The notes below the pieces were generated by a model that did no database searches, was not told the DNA's origin, and worked only from the letters and a program-made list of their open reading frames with translations. A stretch of DNA of 64,000 nucleotides from Cunninghamia lanceolata (Eukaryota > Streptophyta > Pinopsida > Cupressales > Cupressaceae). Below, piece by piece: positions 23,198 to 35,640 of this stretch; within the stretch, counting starts at the first letter, position 1; every line of letters starts with the position of its first letter. The position numbers were made by a program, and so were the translations under genes. The stretch is from contig BSBN01000829.1 of the NCBI GenBank assembly GCA_027924645.1, forward strand, positions 2,976,001 through 3,040,000, in the 5' to 3' direction.

Positions 23198-24746
23198 GTT
23201 ATAACTAGTCAATAGATTATTTTGCAAGTTATATTTTTTCAAATTTAAATAAAATTTTCAAAAGAGTGTAATTTGATAAATAAAATAATAGTCGTTAGAG
23301 AAATTGACTATGCTCTTTCTGATGCAACTGAAGATAACTTATATGATAATAATGAGAAGAATATATATGCTCTTAACACAAATTAATTCAAACAAGAAAA
23401 AATGATTTAACCATTTCTGTTGACAAAGATTATAAACAGATACAAATTATATAATGAGCACAAGTAATTATATACACACACACACACATAAGCATCCACG
23501 AATCATTATTGTTGAATGTTAACCAAGGAATAATTAATATTTGAGTGACTGTTACATATTGTAACGTCCAGTAGAGTAAATAATAAATGTAACGTTATTC
23601 TTTAATGAAAACTATTGTAGTGGCTACGACCTGTAGCGGCCTTAGTTCTGACTACAACCGGCCAAATCAGAAGAGTGGGAGCCATGGCTCCCATGGCTCC
23701 CATAGCACAATTGTGGTTGCCGTGGTAGTCACTGCTACCATTTCTTTTAATATCTTTAAACATAAACATAATAGTCGATATCATAGAACATATATTATTG
23801 TTTATTCATTACAATGCTATAATTCTTTACATAGAAATAAATTTTTGTCTTACAAAAGCTCGACTATAGCTATCAGCAGATATTAATTGTGAACTTAAAT
23901 TTGATATCAAAACAAAGACAATCAAGAATGATATCAAAACAAATATAATCAATAATGATATAAAATTAAATACAAATAGAATCAAACAAATATAAATGAT
24001 ATCTAAAGTAATTACAAATACCATTTGATCACATTCCTCTCTGATTTTCAAAATACTGTACAAATGAACAGTGAAACCATTTATAAAATACAATGTATGA
24101 TAATGAGATGAAATAGAAATTTACATTGGATATAAACCTATTCAATGAACTCCTTTTCTTATAACCATAGATTCCTTTGAAATATGTAGCTCTGAATTGA
24201 TCATACAATCAAATTGAATCATAAAAATGAAAATTTAATACAATAAGTTTCTTCTTCATGCAATTTTCTTCAACAAATCCAAATCACTCTCTAAACCTGC
24301 AGACACCAAATTAGAGTAGCCTAGTCCTGCTCTCCTCCCGGCCATAGGACTAATGTAAACAAGTCCACCCCAAGCAGGAGATAGAATCCAAATGCTTAAC
24401 TCAGATAAAAAAAATTAGAAAGACACAAAATATTGACTCACACAAAAAGAATCCACACATAGAATTCTTGTAAAGGGGGAGAAGGAGGATTCCCTTCCCT
24501 CTTGGGGCACAAACATCATCTTCCATCATAAACAATCAACTCCATTCTTTTGCACACAACCACCAGCATCCTTCCAAAACCCAATTCTTCCATACATAGC
24601 TCTCCAACATCCAATTACTCTCCACACCACTCCATCAAAAACACCCTTCCATTCTCAATTTTTCATACACAAATCAATCCACAACTCAATTCTATAAATA
24701 TATTTTTATCAAAGATCCCCAAGAGAGGCTCCTCACCCTCCTCAAC

Positions 24747-25943
24747 TGATGTAGAGTAGGGGTGGACAAATCTAAACCAATCTCAATCAACCAAATTTTC
24801 AAGCTTCCCAAACATTCAATGGTGGATTTTTGTCCAAAAACCTACATTCTCCTTGTAGCCTTCCACAACTATTTTTTCAGGCATAACTTTGTGGAATAGA
24901 TCTTGAAATCAAAACCTGAAAGCAGATTTAAGTACCCATTTGGATCTTATACAACATATCAAAAATTGGGTTAGGGTTGTTTTGGAACACAAGGCCCTAA
25001 ATTTGACTGCCCCACTTTGGAATAGGCCTAAAAGGGCAAAATTAAGCTTGTTGCAACTAGGGCTTTCACACAAACAGGGTTCCATAGTTTTTCAAGCCAC
25101 TCCATGACTTAGATAGGGTCCTCACACATTCATTAACATGTTCCAATAGCCACTAATACATTTCCAACTCTTCTAACACCTTTTTAATGCTCCTTTCATG
25201 GTCTCCTTGGTCTAATGCATGAAGATTTCAGACTTTCAATCTAACCTAGCACGTGCCAACCATCTTTCCTTGTCTTGCAACTTTGGGAAAACAAAATATA
25301 ACTTACTCCAACCCATTCCACTAATTTTGAGGCCCTTTCACTGGTGGAATGGAGAGAAAAAAATTTTATTCACTCAGAGCACACCCTAACTAGGGTTTCA
25401 GGGGGGTTAAAGTAAAATTGCTCTAACTTGCTTCAAACACAATGAAATTAGATGCTACAAAAAGGAGAATTTAGAAGATCTAATTCTCTATAGATTCAAA
25501 CAAGTTTTAGGCCATGGGAATGCCATACACATTTGTACTGTTCACCAGTCCAGCAAAGGAACGTTGCAAAACATAGAAAATAGAGATTTCTATTGCTTAT
25601 TCTTCAAAGAAACTTCAACAACCCTTCAACAACCACCTCATGGTTGATGATACAAGCCTTTTAAGGAATTTCCAACCATCACCCAATGGTTACAAACTAA
25701 TTCTCAACTTACAATTGTTCATCTTCCAATTGACAACAAAAAGGCAAAGTTGCTTTGACAACATCTGTGTAACTTGACAATATTTTGTAACTAGACACCA
25801 ACTCACACCTAATGACCCAAAACTGACTCTAACACATATGAAATGGTCTTCTTAGACCTTATTACATGCAAACATCATAAAACAAAACAAAATGCTAACT
25901 TTGGCCTCTTGGAGGCATGAATTGACCTGGGTACCCTGCACCA
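24747..25943 (-). repeat. Element B left LTR (3' LTR)
   Basis: Starts TGATGTAGAG and ends CTGCACCA. It is colinear with 27565-28760, including the shared block near 25500-25760 / 28310-28575 whose open frame is LTR sequence and not called as a gene. Confidence 0.92.
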
Positions 25944-26244
25944 TACTCCCGAGGAAGAAAGATTCAAGCTCCACTTGAATGGGAGGTAGAAACATGAGAA
26001 CTATGCTTGAAATCTCTTGCCTAATGTATTTAAATCCCTACTTATTGTCTTCTATGAAATAGTCCCATGCTGGTTTCATCTTGACTTTAGGTTTCTTGAA
26101 CATTTGGCAAAGGTGGTTGAATTTGTCAAAATAAGCATGTCCCCCATTTGCACCTCTAAATCCTTCATTCAAACATGCTTTAACAACTAAAACAATAACT
26201 CTATATTGTGTATGTGAAGTAGCAAACTCAATTTTCTTAATTTC

Positions 26245-27540
26245 TTAAACTTGAAGGGACTGAAATCCACTTTCAACTACTGATAACTCTTGACAAAACA
26301 CATAACAGTGAAATAAAATATGTTGGAGTTTACCTTCTAGAGATACCTTATGCAATGACAGTTGGAATTGATTAGTTTTGCCATCAGATTGATGATACTC
26401 TTCCTCCTGTACTTGGATGAGAACAATGTCAACATGATCCTCTGTAACTACTTGGTGAGCACCATCATCCGCTATGTCTTCTTTGACAACCCTCTCTACC
26501 ATCCTACTAGCAGACATTAATCCCCTTGCATCCTCAAACTCAAAGGGTAGATATCTATTGTGGTGAACTGAATAAAAAACTCTATTCTTACAGCTTAACA
26601 ACTGGAAATTTGAACCCTGCACTTTGTTTACCTGCAACCCACCTTGCTTACCTCGCACATTAAACTCCAATTCACTCTCTTCAAACAACTGTAAATGGTT
26701 GATCCTTTGCATTCAAAATAAAGAAGGTGTTCAAACTCATTCATAACTATGTCTATATTGTCCTTCAACATGCTTTGGATCGCCCATGGCGAATCAGAAA
26801 TGTCAACTACTATCATGATTGTCTGGGGTCTATTCCTGATTTCAAAATCTACCTTGTCCTCGTTCATGGGCTATGGGAACTCTTTTTGACTCATCAACAT
26901 CACGTTGGACCCCACTTTTAGATCTTTGTCTTCCTTCTCCATGATTTGTACAAACTCCTTCTCACTCATCAACATAGCACTAGAACCCACTTGTGATTCA
27001 TGACTTTCCTCTTTCTCAGATGACTTTTTCTCTTCCATCATCAACAAAGACTTTCCAATCTCTTACCTTCTCCTCCTCTGAATGATCTTCTTGATAGGCC
27101 ACTTTATCCTCTTCCTTATTGGTAAATGCAAACCACTTTCTTGTTTTGCTTTCTCAAGCAACTGCTGCATCTCAAGATCCATTCTTTTTTGCATTTCTTC
27201 CAAGTCTTGTCTCAAGTATATTATCTCTTTCTGAATATTTATTGGTTTTTCCTTCTCATTTTTCTTCTTCATCTCACTTTTCTCTCTTCTTTTCTCTTGT
27301 TTCTTGCTTGGTAACTCCTTACTCTGGAAGTCTCCATGGACTATTCTCCTCAACACTTCCATTCTCCTTTCTCAAGAAGGTATTTTTCACCTTGCTTCTT
27401 CTCAATGCTTCTTCTTGTCTTTGTGATACCTCACCTTAGGCCCCTTTCTTTTCCCTTGGCCTAGTTTTTTGGTATCCAGGCTCTTCCTTCAACCTGCAAA
27501 AAGACAATATAGAAACTCCAAAAAAAACTTATCTTGCCCA
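26245..27540 (-). pseudogene. Element B single ORF, basic coiled-coil-like protein of unknown family
   Basis: Right after the PBS the minus strand encodes a lysine/arginine/glutamate-rich stretch. From about 27362 to 27063 it has long KK/EK/RR runs and a heptad-like QKRMDLEMQQLLEKAKQE segment, probably a coiled coil. A frame from 27060 to about 26712 contains a duplicated block (GSSAMLMSEKEF and GSNVMLMSQKEF). It continues past a single TAG to NEDKVDFEIRNRPQTIMIV. After a one-base shift near 26712 the frame stays open to 26245 with an acidic, Gln-rich C-terminus. In total it is about 430 codons with two or three frame breaks. I recognise no gag, zinc knuckle or enzyme motif. It may be a divergent gag-like or accessory protein. 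Confidence 0.55.
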
Positions 27541-27548
27541 AATCTTTA

Positions 27549-27563
27549 GGATTTGATACCAAT
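27549..27563 (-). promoter_or_regulatory. Element B primer-binding site
   Basis: On the minus strand TTGGTATCAAATCC follows the 5' LTR. It matches the initiator tRNA-Met site except for small changes. Confidence 0.8.
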
Positions 27564-27564
27564 T

Positions 27565-28760
27565 TAATAATAGATAAGGGGTGGAAAACTCCAAACCAAT
27601 ATCAATCAACCAAATTTTCAAGCTTCCCAAACATTCAATGGTGGGTTTTTCTTCAAAAACCTTCATTCTCCTTGTAGTCTTTCACAACTAGTTTTTCAGG
27701 CATAACTTGTGGAGAAGATCTTGAAATCAAAACCTAAAAGTAGATTTGAGTACCCATTTGGATCTTCTACAACTAATCAAAAATTGGGTTAGGTTTTTTT
27801 TGGAACACATGACCCTAAATTTAATTGTCCCACTTTGGAATAGGTCTAAAAGGGCAAAATTAAGCTTGTTGCAACTAGGGCTTTCACACAAATAGGGTTC
27901 CAGAGTTTCTCAAGCCACTCCCTGACTTAGATAGGGTCCTCACATATTCATTAACATGTTCCAATAGCCACTAATACATTTCCAACTCTTGTAACACCGT
28001 TTTAATGCTCCTTTCATGGTCTCTTTGGTCTAATGCATGAAGATTTCAGACTTTCAATCTAACCTAGCAGGTGCCAACCATCTTTCCTGCTCCTGCAACT
28101 TTGGGAAAACAAAATCTAATTTACTCCAACCCATTCTACCTAGTTTAAGGCCCTTTCACCGGTGGAATGGAGAGAAAAAAATTTATTCACTTAGAGCACA
28201 CCCTAACTAGGGTTTCAAGAGGTTTAAAGTAAAATTGTTCTAACTTGCTTCAAACACAATGAAATTATATGCTACAAAAAGGAGAATTTAGAATATTCAA
28301 TGATCTATAGATTCAAACAATTTTCAGGCCATGGGAAGGCTGTACACATCTATATTGTTCACCAGTCCAGCAAAGGAATATTGCAAAACATAGAAAATAA
28401 AGATTTCTATTGCTTATTCTTCAAAGAAACTTCAACAACCCTTCAACAACCACCTCATGGTCCATGGTACAAGACTTTTAAGGCATTTCCAACCATCCCC
28501 CAATGGTTACAAACTAATTCTCAACTTACAACTGTTCATCTTCCAATTGACAACAAAAAGGCAAAGTTGCTTTGACAACATTTGTGCAACTTGACAATAT
28601 TTTGCAACTAGACACCAACTCACACCTAATGACCCAAAACTGACTCTAACACATATGCAATGATGTTCTTAGACCTTATTACATGCAAACATCATAAAAC
28701 AAAACAAAATGTTAACTTTGGCCTCTTGGAGGCATGAATTGACTTGGGTGCCCTGCACCA
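27565..28760 (-). repeat. Element B right LTR (5' LTR)
   Basis: Begins with a degenerate taataatagata (compare TGATGTAGA in the other LTR), ends GCACCA, and is followed by TCAAC. Confidence 0.9.
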
Positions 28761-29767
28761 TCAACCCCAAACAAAGGAGGCTCTCAGTCCTCAGGCGAGT
28801 TCAACTCCTTATTCATGCCCAATCCTTCTAACATCCATGTATGACTCAATACAATAAATAGATACATATAATTAACAAATTTTCACAACACCAAGAATAC
28901 AAATCATTCATCAATTTTTTAACAAATACACCAAAAATTTCAATAAAACCCAAGTCATAACTTGGCTGTCCAAGTTAGGATCAGCCCAATGAAAGAAGTC
29001 TAAATCCAACAACCTATTCAACTTTGAATCTTTTCCAACCAACATTGTCCTACAACAAATTCATTTCAGCCATCACCATCTTGTTCAATCTTCCACACAA
29101 AACCCTAGAAAAGAAGAAAGAAGAAAATAGAAATAGAATCAAGAAGGAAGCCAAGCTACAACACTCCCATTTCTAGTATGAGGAATGATTCTAATTTCAT
29201 CCCTAAAATTAAAATTACTCCCAACTCTTCAATTTCCCCTCAATATAAAATCCAAAAAAAAAAAAAACCATATTTCCCTCCATTTATAAATAAACATAAA
29301 AATCAAAATACTCTCAATATTAAACCCCCTTGACAAAATTATAAAACCAATAACTTGCATTTAGCATTTGGATTTTGTCTCCAATTCTTAAGGAGTCTAG
29401 ATTACCCACCTATAAAAATCTCATTTGAAACATTAATACATTTTGGAAATTATAGCCGAAGCAAATCAAATATTAAACATTTGAAATCTCTATCATCAAA
29501 TAATTATGAAACTCATAATAATATCTAAAATACTTATTTGCTAAAAAATTAAATTTATAATTATTAATACTTTATGATCAAATCATTTTATTAAATTAAC
29601 ATATTATTTCATTTATAAACAAAGAAATATCTAAACATGCATATAAAACATTTATACATCCATAAGCTAAAATAGTAATAATATCCACCATGTCCAAACA
29701 CACACATCAAAATATATAATATCAAAACAAAATTTCTAGTATAGTACTAACTATGCCTCGCATCTTC

Positions 29768-30688
29768 CTTTTTCCTTTAATTGTCAAGAGATAGTGTTAG
29801 AATTAATGTTGAAGGAGCTCATGGTTGTAAGAGTCACTGATTGACTCAAGCTACCAGGATCACCTACAAAACCTAGGATTGTCTTCTTGTTGGTAAACTT
29901 ATTTGTCATTATGTTTTATATGAATCTTCCTGAAATAGTAACAATCTTTCCAATAGTTGGATAGGTTGCACTCTAACTAACAACCTTCATCTACGTTTGA
30001 AAGGGGTAGCTCCCTTGTAAGATGAAATTAAAATTTTTTGTATGCTTTTAACCTCAAAGCAGGAAAGGTGCTTTTGAAGAATTAAGAAAAATGAGCACAA
30101 AGTCTCACAAATAACCAAGTTATCTACAAAGAACGGAACAAAATTTGAAAATTCAAGCTCACCATGGGGATTTACTCAAACATAAGAACATGAAAATACC
30201 GAGATGATAATTAATCATAGAGAAATACATATGCAATCAATATTTCACATAAAATCAATAAAAGATTTCCTTAAACATAAATATCACAAATTCAACATAA
30301 GAAGAATCCACAGTTTTTAGAAAAATGGTGACCCAAAGACCACTATATTCCTATATTCATCAATCAAAATAGAGCTTAAATTCTCTTTCCACAAAATCTT
30401 TACAAAGATTGTATGCTTATATCCAAGCCAAAATTGCACAGATGGATAACCCTCCAAAAGCTTCAAATGATAAGTCCTCAAAATACATTGCGAAAAAGAT
30501 GCCTTTTACAATTCCCCATATCCCTTATATAAGTTACATTTGAAACCACTTCTTGTTTATAACTATTTCTTGAAAAAGATAATTTAAAACAAACTTTATT
30601 TTCATTTGTTTTTTCTTTACAAATATAAGTCTATTTTATTGATTACAAAGAAAAATGCCCAAGTCTATTTTAAAACAAGAAGACAAAA
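29768..30688. other. AT-rich flank between GYP1 and the old ORF remnant
   Basis: No coding frame is supported. On the minus strand an AATAAA lies near 30632-30642, about 50 bp beyond the stop of the ORF remnant at 30689, and could be its polyadenylation signal. Sequence at 29768 joins the 8666 side once GYP1 is removed. Confidence 0.5.
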
Positions 30689-31391
30689 TTAAACTAGAGC
30701 ATCTTTCTCTTTGTCTTCATCTGCCATTTGATCTTGACCATCTATAGGATCTTCTACTGAAGCCTTTGAATGAGATGAGGCCATCTTGGCTTTAAAGTTC
30801 CTTAAATTTGTAACAGTGGGAGCAATGGTCTTCCCATTTGGAATCATAATAGTATTGAGATGAATCTTCCATATAGATATTGTGTCGCCTACCTCTCCAA
30901 TTTTCTTATGGAATTCCATGACCTCTTTTCTGAAAGAAGAAGATAGGTGGATAAGCTACACAAATTTTCAATTGTGTTTCCATTCACAGTGTCCTTTTTG
31001 ATCAACTCCTTTGAGATGAGTTCTTTAAAACTCTTTTTAATATCTCTAACTTCAACCAAATTGGCTTCATTTTCATCAAGAATATCAACTTCAATGGATA
31101 AACAATTTTCCATGATATATAGAAAAATTGAATCACAACTTTTGATCATGTTTTTAAACTCTGCCAGAGATTATTTTATAACCAACATCTTCCACTCCAT
31201 GGAAATCGACCACTTGGCTAATTCATCCTCTTCAGGTTTATTGATAAATTTTTTAGAAATCAAAATGCTTACATCTACCTTTACCATCTCCTACAAATCC
31301 CAAACAATAAACATTAGCGTAAATTCATCCTTGATTAATTTTACATCATAATTAATTTCTTTCTTTTTTGGCTAAAATATTTTCATAAAGT
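30689..31391 (-). pseudogene. Old split ORF, third (C-terminal) piece
   Basis: Read from 31391 to the left, one frame gives a lysine-rich, protein-like sequence (KKKEINYDVKLIKDEFTLMF, KFINKPEEDELAKWSI) with three stops (TAG, TAG, TAA). It then runs open from 31149 as a helical acidic segment (DILDENEANLVEVRDIKKSF). A frameshift at about 30900 leads to the last block, ending DGQDQMADEDKEKDALV and a stop at 30689. Across the COPIA2 insertion site (TSD AAAGT) the frame joins that of 51905-52608 without a shift. I do not recognise the family; a gag-like or transposon-encoded structural protein is possible. Confidence 0.5.
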
Positions 31392-32671
31392 TGTTGGGAA
31401 TATGTGGTCATTGATGTCAACACTTAGAATGATGTTAGCACTTAGTTTGTGATGATGATATACCCATGAGATACAATGGTGTTACTGATGTTCATGGTTA
31501 GATGTTATGTCCTAGTCAAGTTGTTGGTCAACAAAGATGTTTTCATGATGAAATATTAATATGGGAATTAGAAGCACAAAGATGAGCTCATGATGAAATA
31601 TTAAAATGGGAATTAGAAGAACAAAGATGAATGATGAAATATTAAGATGGGAATTAGATGTTCATGGTTGGATGTCATGTCATATTTAGAAAAGAATAGA
31701 CAATTCATGGTTGGATGTCATGTTCCTAAATTTCTTAGTCAGAAGAGACTGTATTCATTGAGTATGTTTGTTGATAGCAAAGAAGACACATTAATATAAG
31801 AATTATAAGCACCTAGATGATCAGATGTGTTGCTGATGTTGGGGAGATGTTACTAATGGTCTGAGGCATATTGTATGCTCTCTCTTGTTGTTCCTAAGAA
31901 TGCATGTGTTGATACAAAGAATTTTTGCCTTCTGGATGTTGGTGAAAGTTTCTGCTACAGGAAGATTGCTTTGAAGACTGTCTGGGAGAATGCTTCACAT
32001 TTTCATGTTGTTAGTGTTGAGCTTCTGTGGATTGGAAGATAGATTCATATAGTGTCAAAGCATGTATGCTCCATGTTTCATGGTGTTTGGATTACCAGAA
32101 GGGTGTTTTGCAGTTGATAGTTTGAAGATAGTGTTGGTTCTAAAGAAGATATTCACTCTACGGCAATGTTTGGCTCCACATTCCTCTGCATTGAAGATGA
32201 TGTCTTGCAGTTTAGAAGTTAATCTTAGTGACTTGTGAAGGTGCTATTTCCAAAGTTTCAAGTCTCTACACCTTCCGTAGTGAAATTTATAAGTGGTAGA
32301 GTTCCGGTCTGTATTCTGTCTAAGAAAAGTTGTGTTGGAAGCTTGCTGAAATGCTTTGCATTTCTCTAGAATAGAAGAATTGGCTATGCAGTTTGGTGAA
32401 TATGTTCAAGGATGTGTATGACATGCATTCTTGCAGTTTCAGGTGTTTTGGTGCTTCGCAAGGTTAGTTTCTCAATGACAGTGTGCTACAGTGTTTTTTG
32501 GATGGCTATTTTATCTCAGTATGCATGTTTTAAGGTATGCAACACAATGTATTTGCAGTGCGGAGTTAGAGGTGTATCTAAAGGTGTTGTATGAGTCATG
32601 AAGACTCATCTAGAAGAATTTTGTGAAGATCTTTTATGTTTCCAGTACTGCACAAGATTTTCAAGTGGTGG

Positions 32672-34399
32672 TGATGTAGGAGCATCCAAGTTCACTGGCA
32701 ATCTTGTGTCACCAAAAATATATTTTTATTTCCTAAGTTGGTTTTGGCTTTGTTTTCTTACAATTTTGTTTTTGGAGTAATGTAGATTTATTTTGGATAA
32801 GTAAAAGCATCATCTTGTAGAAGAGCCTAATGGGTATCCCCAATTCCAATTTGGGGAAATTTGGATGAAAATGGCTAAGTTATAGCCAATTAGCAATTTG
32901 GCAGTTCCCGAACCAGCAAGTTCGTCAGTTCGGTAGTTTATCGATTTCCTGATTCACCGATAGGCCTATGTACATTTGTAGTGTTAAACAACTCCTTATC
33001 GAAAAAGCATCAAGTTTAAGAACTTCATTGACAAAGTATTAAATTAAAAGAACTTCATCGGTAAAGTTTCAAATTGTAGAACCATGTTGACAATACTATG
33101 AGTTAGCGAACTCAATAGTTTACCAGTTGTCTATTCCACCGACAAGTTTTAAATTCTTTGAATTCATGAAATTATGAATCATTTGGTTCACGGTGGCATA
33201 AGATTTCTGATAGAAGACTATGTATGGTTTGCCATTTTGACAAAAGGCCGATAAGCTGATAAAGGCTTAAATGGAGTTCAACATTTCTTCCAAGTTCTGA
33301 TTCGTCGACTAAGTTTAGAAAAAAATCAACTTTGCTGACAAAAGGGATGTTAGGGATGGTATGGACTAAAGATGATTTGAAAATTTATCTTTTCGCCGAT
33401 AACAAAGGAGGGTTCCCAAGTTCATGGAACTTGCATTTTGATGATAAGCACATGAATGAGAGAAGAAGATCATAACTTTTCAAATTTGCCGATACACTGA
33501 TTAGGTTCGGAAGGGTTCACTTTCGCCAACAACAAGCTTTGGTTACTTAGTTCGCAAATTATACTATTTTTTAATGACTTGTGGAAGAAAAATCAAAGTT
33601 GTAAACCTTGAAGTGGCACCGATATGGGACCTCGAGGTTTGTAAAAGCCTTATTTTACCAATAATGTGGGCCAAGGCTTAAGTTCGCAAAATCTTTATTT
33701 TGTTGATACCAAAGGGGATGTTTCCCAAGTTCGTGGAACATGTACTTTACCGACAAGTTTGGGAAAGTGTATTTTCGTTGATGGGTATCTATATCAAAGG
33801 TTTGGGAAAATGATTATTTGCCAATGAGCATCTATGACTAAAAGTTTGGAAAACCAAAACAATTGCCGATAGCTAAAGGCTCTCGTCAGTAAGTAACTAT
33901 TTTTTGAAATCACTGTTTTACTGATCGGTGCCTAGAGTTTGAATATTCATAAGCCAATGAATTTACACAAAGGTGATTGTAATGCACTTATGGAGAAGTT
34001 TGATAATGGCGGTTTGGTCTTGTATGACAATTCATTCCATTGTATAACTACTCATGACAGTTGAACTGTTTGGAGCCAATGTCTTAAATGCATTTTCTTG
34101 ACCCAGTTTGGGGGGGGGGGTCGACGGAGGGGATTGATTTGAGTATTGAATGTAGATTGAGGGGAGGGGCAAATCTCTATATTTAGTGAAAAAAAATTGG
34201 TGCTGTAAGTACATAACTGATTGGGCATTATATCGTAATGCTTAGTGCTGAAGGTTGGAAAGCCAATAAATCTATAATGCTGATGTTTTTGCAATCAATA
34301 ACATTATTTTAGGTTTGTGAATGAATTTGTGCTTCTATTTTTTATTACTGGCTACATGACTGGGTAGTTTGATAAAAGCCCCTGGTCGTGATTGCATCA
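32672..34399 (+). repeat. GYP2 5' LTR with dispersed CCGA(T/C)A motifs
   Basis: A short motif of the form (A/G)CCGA(C/T)A recurs across 33130-33870 (for example about 33138, 33246, 33395, 33485, 33754 and 33862), and the 3' LTR keeps many of these sites. An 11-G run lies at 34110-34120. Confidence 0.9.
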
Positions 34400-34416
34400 A
34401 GTGGTATCAAAGCAAG
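34400..34416 (+). promoter_or_regulatory. GYP2 primer-binding site
   Basis: agtggtatcaaagcaag follows the LTR and matches the tRNA-Met-type site TGGTATCA(A/G)AGC. Confidence 0.85.
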
Positions 34417-34612
34417 GTTTTCTTGCTGGGAGGAGATACGTTACGGAGAGTCTAAAGGATTGTCTCAAAGGGCTTGAGAGGGTATTTGTGGGTGTGAAGA
34501 GGAGTCTCGTACTTACTGAGGGATAAAGGAGATATTGTAGTTGTGAGTAGAAGAGGATTTTGTTTCCACAGTGTGTGTGGAGAGTCAGCAGTAGCGGTTG
34601 TAATTTGAAAAG

Positions 34613-35640
34613 ATGTCCCTGAGAAGAAGAATTCCCAGAATGGAGGAAATGTTCAAATAGTTTCGTGTTGAAATGAGGAACGAGTTGAGAAATTTAGTAG
34701 CTAGATTAAGAAGAGATCCATACTATGTGGAAGATCATGCTGATGATGAAGAAGAAGTCATGGAAGATGAATGAGAAGGAGAAAATGAATAGCCAATAGA
34801 TGCTAGAGAAGAATGGTTCTTGAGAGTGCTTGCCAGAGTTGGAGGAGGTAACAAAGTAGAAATTTCTAATTTTTCTGGAATATTGAATCTTGATAAATTG
34901 ATAGATTGGATAGGAGAATTAGAAGAATATTTTGAATATGAAAATGTTCATGACCCTCAGAGGGTGAGACTAGCACAAATGAAACTCAAAGGACATGCTG
35001 CCTTATGGTGGAGGGAATTGCAAAGAGAGAGAGTGGCTAATGGAGATGCGAGAATAAATCAGTGGAATCAAATGGTTACTCGATTGAAAGACAAATTTAT
35101 TCCTTGAGATTATGAGTTGGAGATGTCTAGGAAACTTCAGAACTTGAAGCAGAAATATATGAGCATGAAGGACTACACTGAAGAGTTTTATAAATGGTCA
35201 TTAGATCTGGGCATCATCAAATGGATAAAGAGAAAGGAGCCAGATATATCAATGGGTTGAGGTTTAATTTACAAGATGAGATGAGTATGCTGAAGATTTC
35301 TACACTAGAGGAGGCATATCAATATGCTTTGAAAGAAGAAGAAAAGATAGAAAGAAGACATCAGAGTAATGCCAAGGGAAGAGGGAAATTCTCATCCAGA
35401 AAAGGACAAGGAAGCAGTGGCAAAGGCAAACAAGTTCGAGAAGAGGAAATAACTTCAGAATGGAACAAGGAGTCAAGTCAAGGAGTGAGAGGAAGAGAAT
35501 ACTCTACAGGAGGATGTGCTAGCAACGACAAGGGATTCCTTGGAAAATGTTTTCAATGTGGTGAGGCAGGACATAGAGCTTATGAATGTCCACAATTACA
35601 TCAAGAGAAGAATACAAAAAGTATGGCCAGAAATAAATTG
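34613..35640 (+). pseudogene. GYP2 gag
   Basis: The likely start is the ATG at 34613 (MSLRRRIPRMEEMFK). Stops occur at the position of a Gln (TAG), in the acidic region, and as TGA at 35105-35107 after KDKFIP. The Retrotrans_gag core is clear: FSGILNLDKLIDWIGELEEY, MKLKGHAALWWREL, LKQKYMSMKDYTEEF. After a frameshift near 35200 the frame 35194-35970 stays open through YINGLRFNLQDEMSML, a basic Ser/Gly/Lys linker, and one zinc knuckle CFQCGEAGHRAYEC at 35548-35589. It is closest in style to CRM/Reina-type chromoviruses; that clade call is tentative. Confidence 0.88.

Larger units (their letters stand above)
24747..28760 (-). mobile_element. Element B: small non-autonomous LTR retrotransposon with one unknown ORF
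   Basis: LTRs 24747-25943 and 27565-28760 are 1,197 and 1,196 bp with a perfect TCAAC duplication (24742-24746 and 28761-28765). The internal region is only 1.62 kb. A minus-strand PBS for initiator tRNA-Met (TTGGTATCAAATCC, about 27563-27550) beside the right LTR sets the orientation. A short CGGGAGTA beside the left LTR may be a weak polypurine tract. There is no protease, RT or integrase, so it depends on another element. It sits in the GYP1 right LTR. Confidence 0.92.
17077..29762 (-). repeat. GYP1 right LTR (5' LTR), split by COPIA1 and element B
   Basis: Real LTR segments are 17077-17239, 23203-24746 and 28766-29762, with single target duplications counted once. Together they make about 2.70 kb colinear with the left LTR. 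The empty sites can be read in the left LTR: 9645-9675 matches the joined COPIA1 flanks, and 11355-11400 matches the joined element-B flanks. Confidence 0.93.

Noticed and set aside
27119..27439. Phe/Leu/Ser-rich plus-strand frame resembling a membrane protein
   Set aside because: It is the complement of the Lys/Glu/Arg-rich coding strand of element B; such complements always look hydrophobic.
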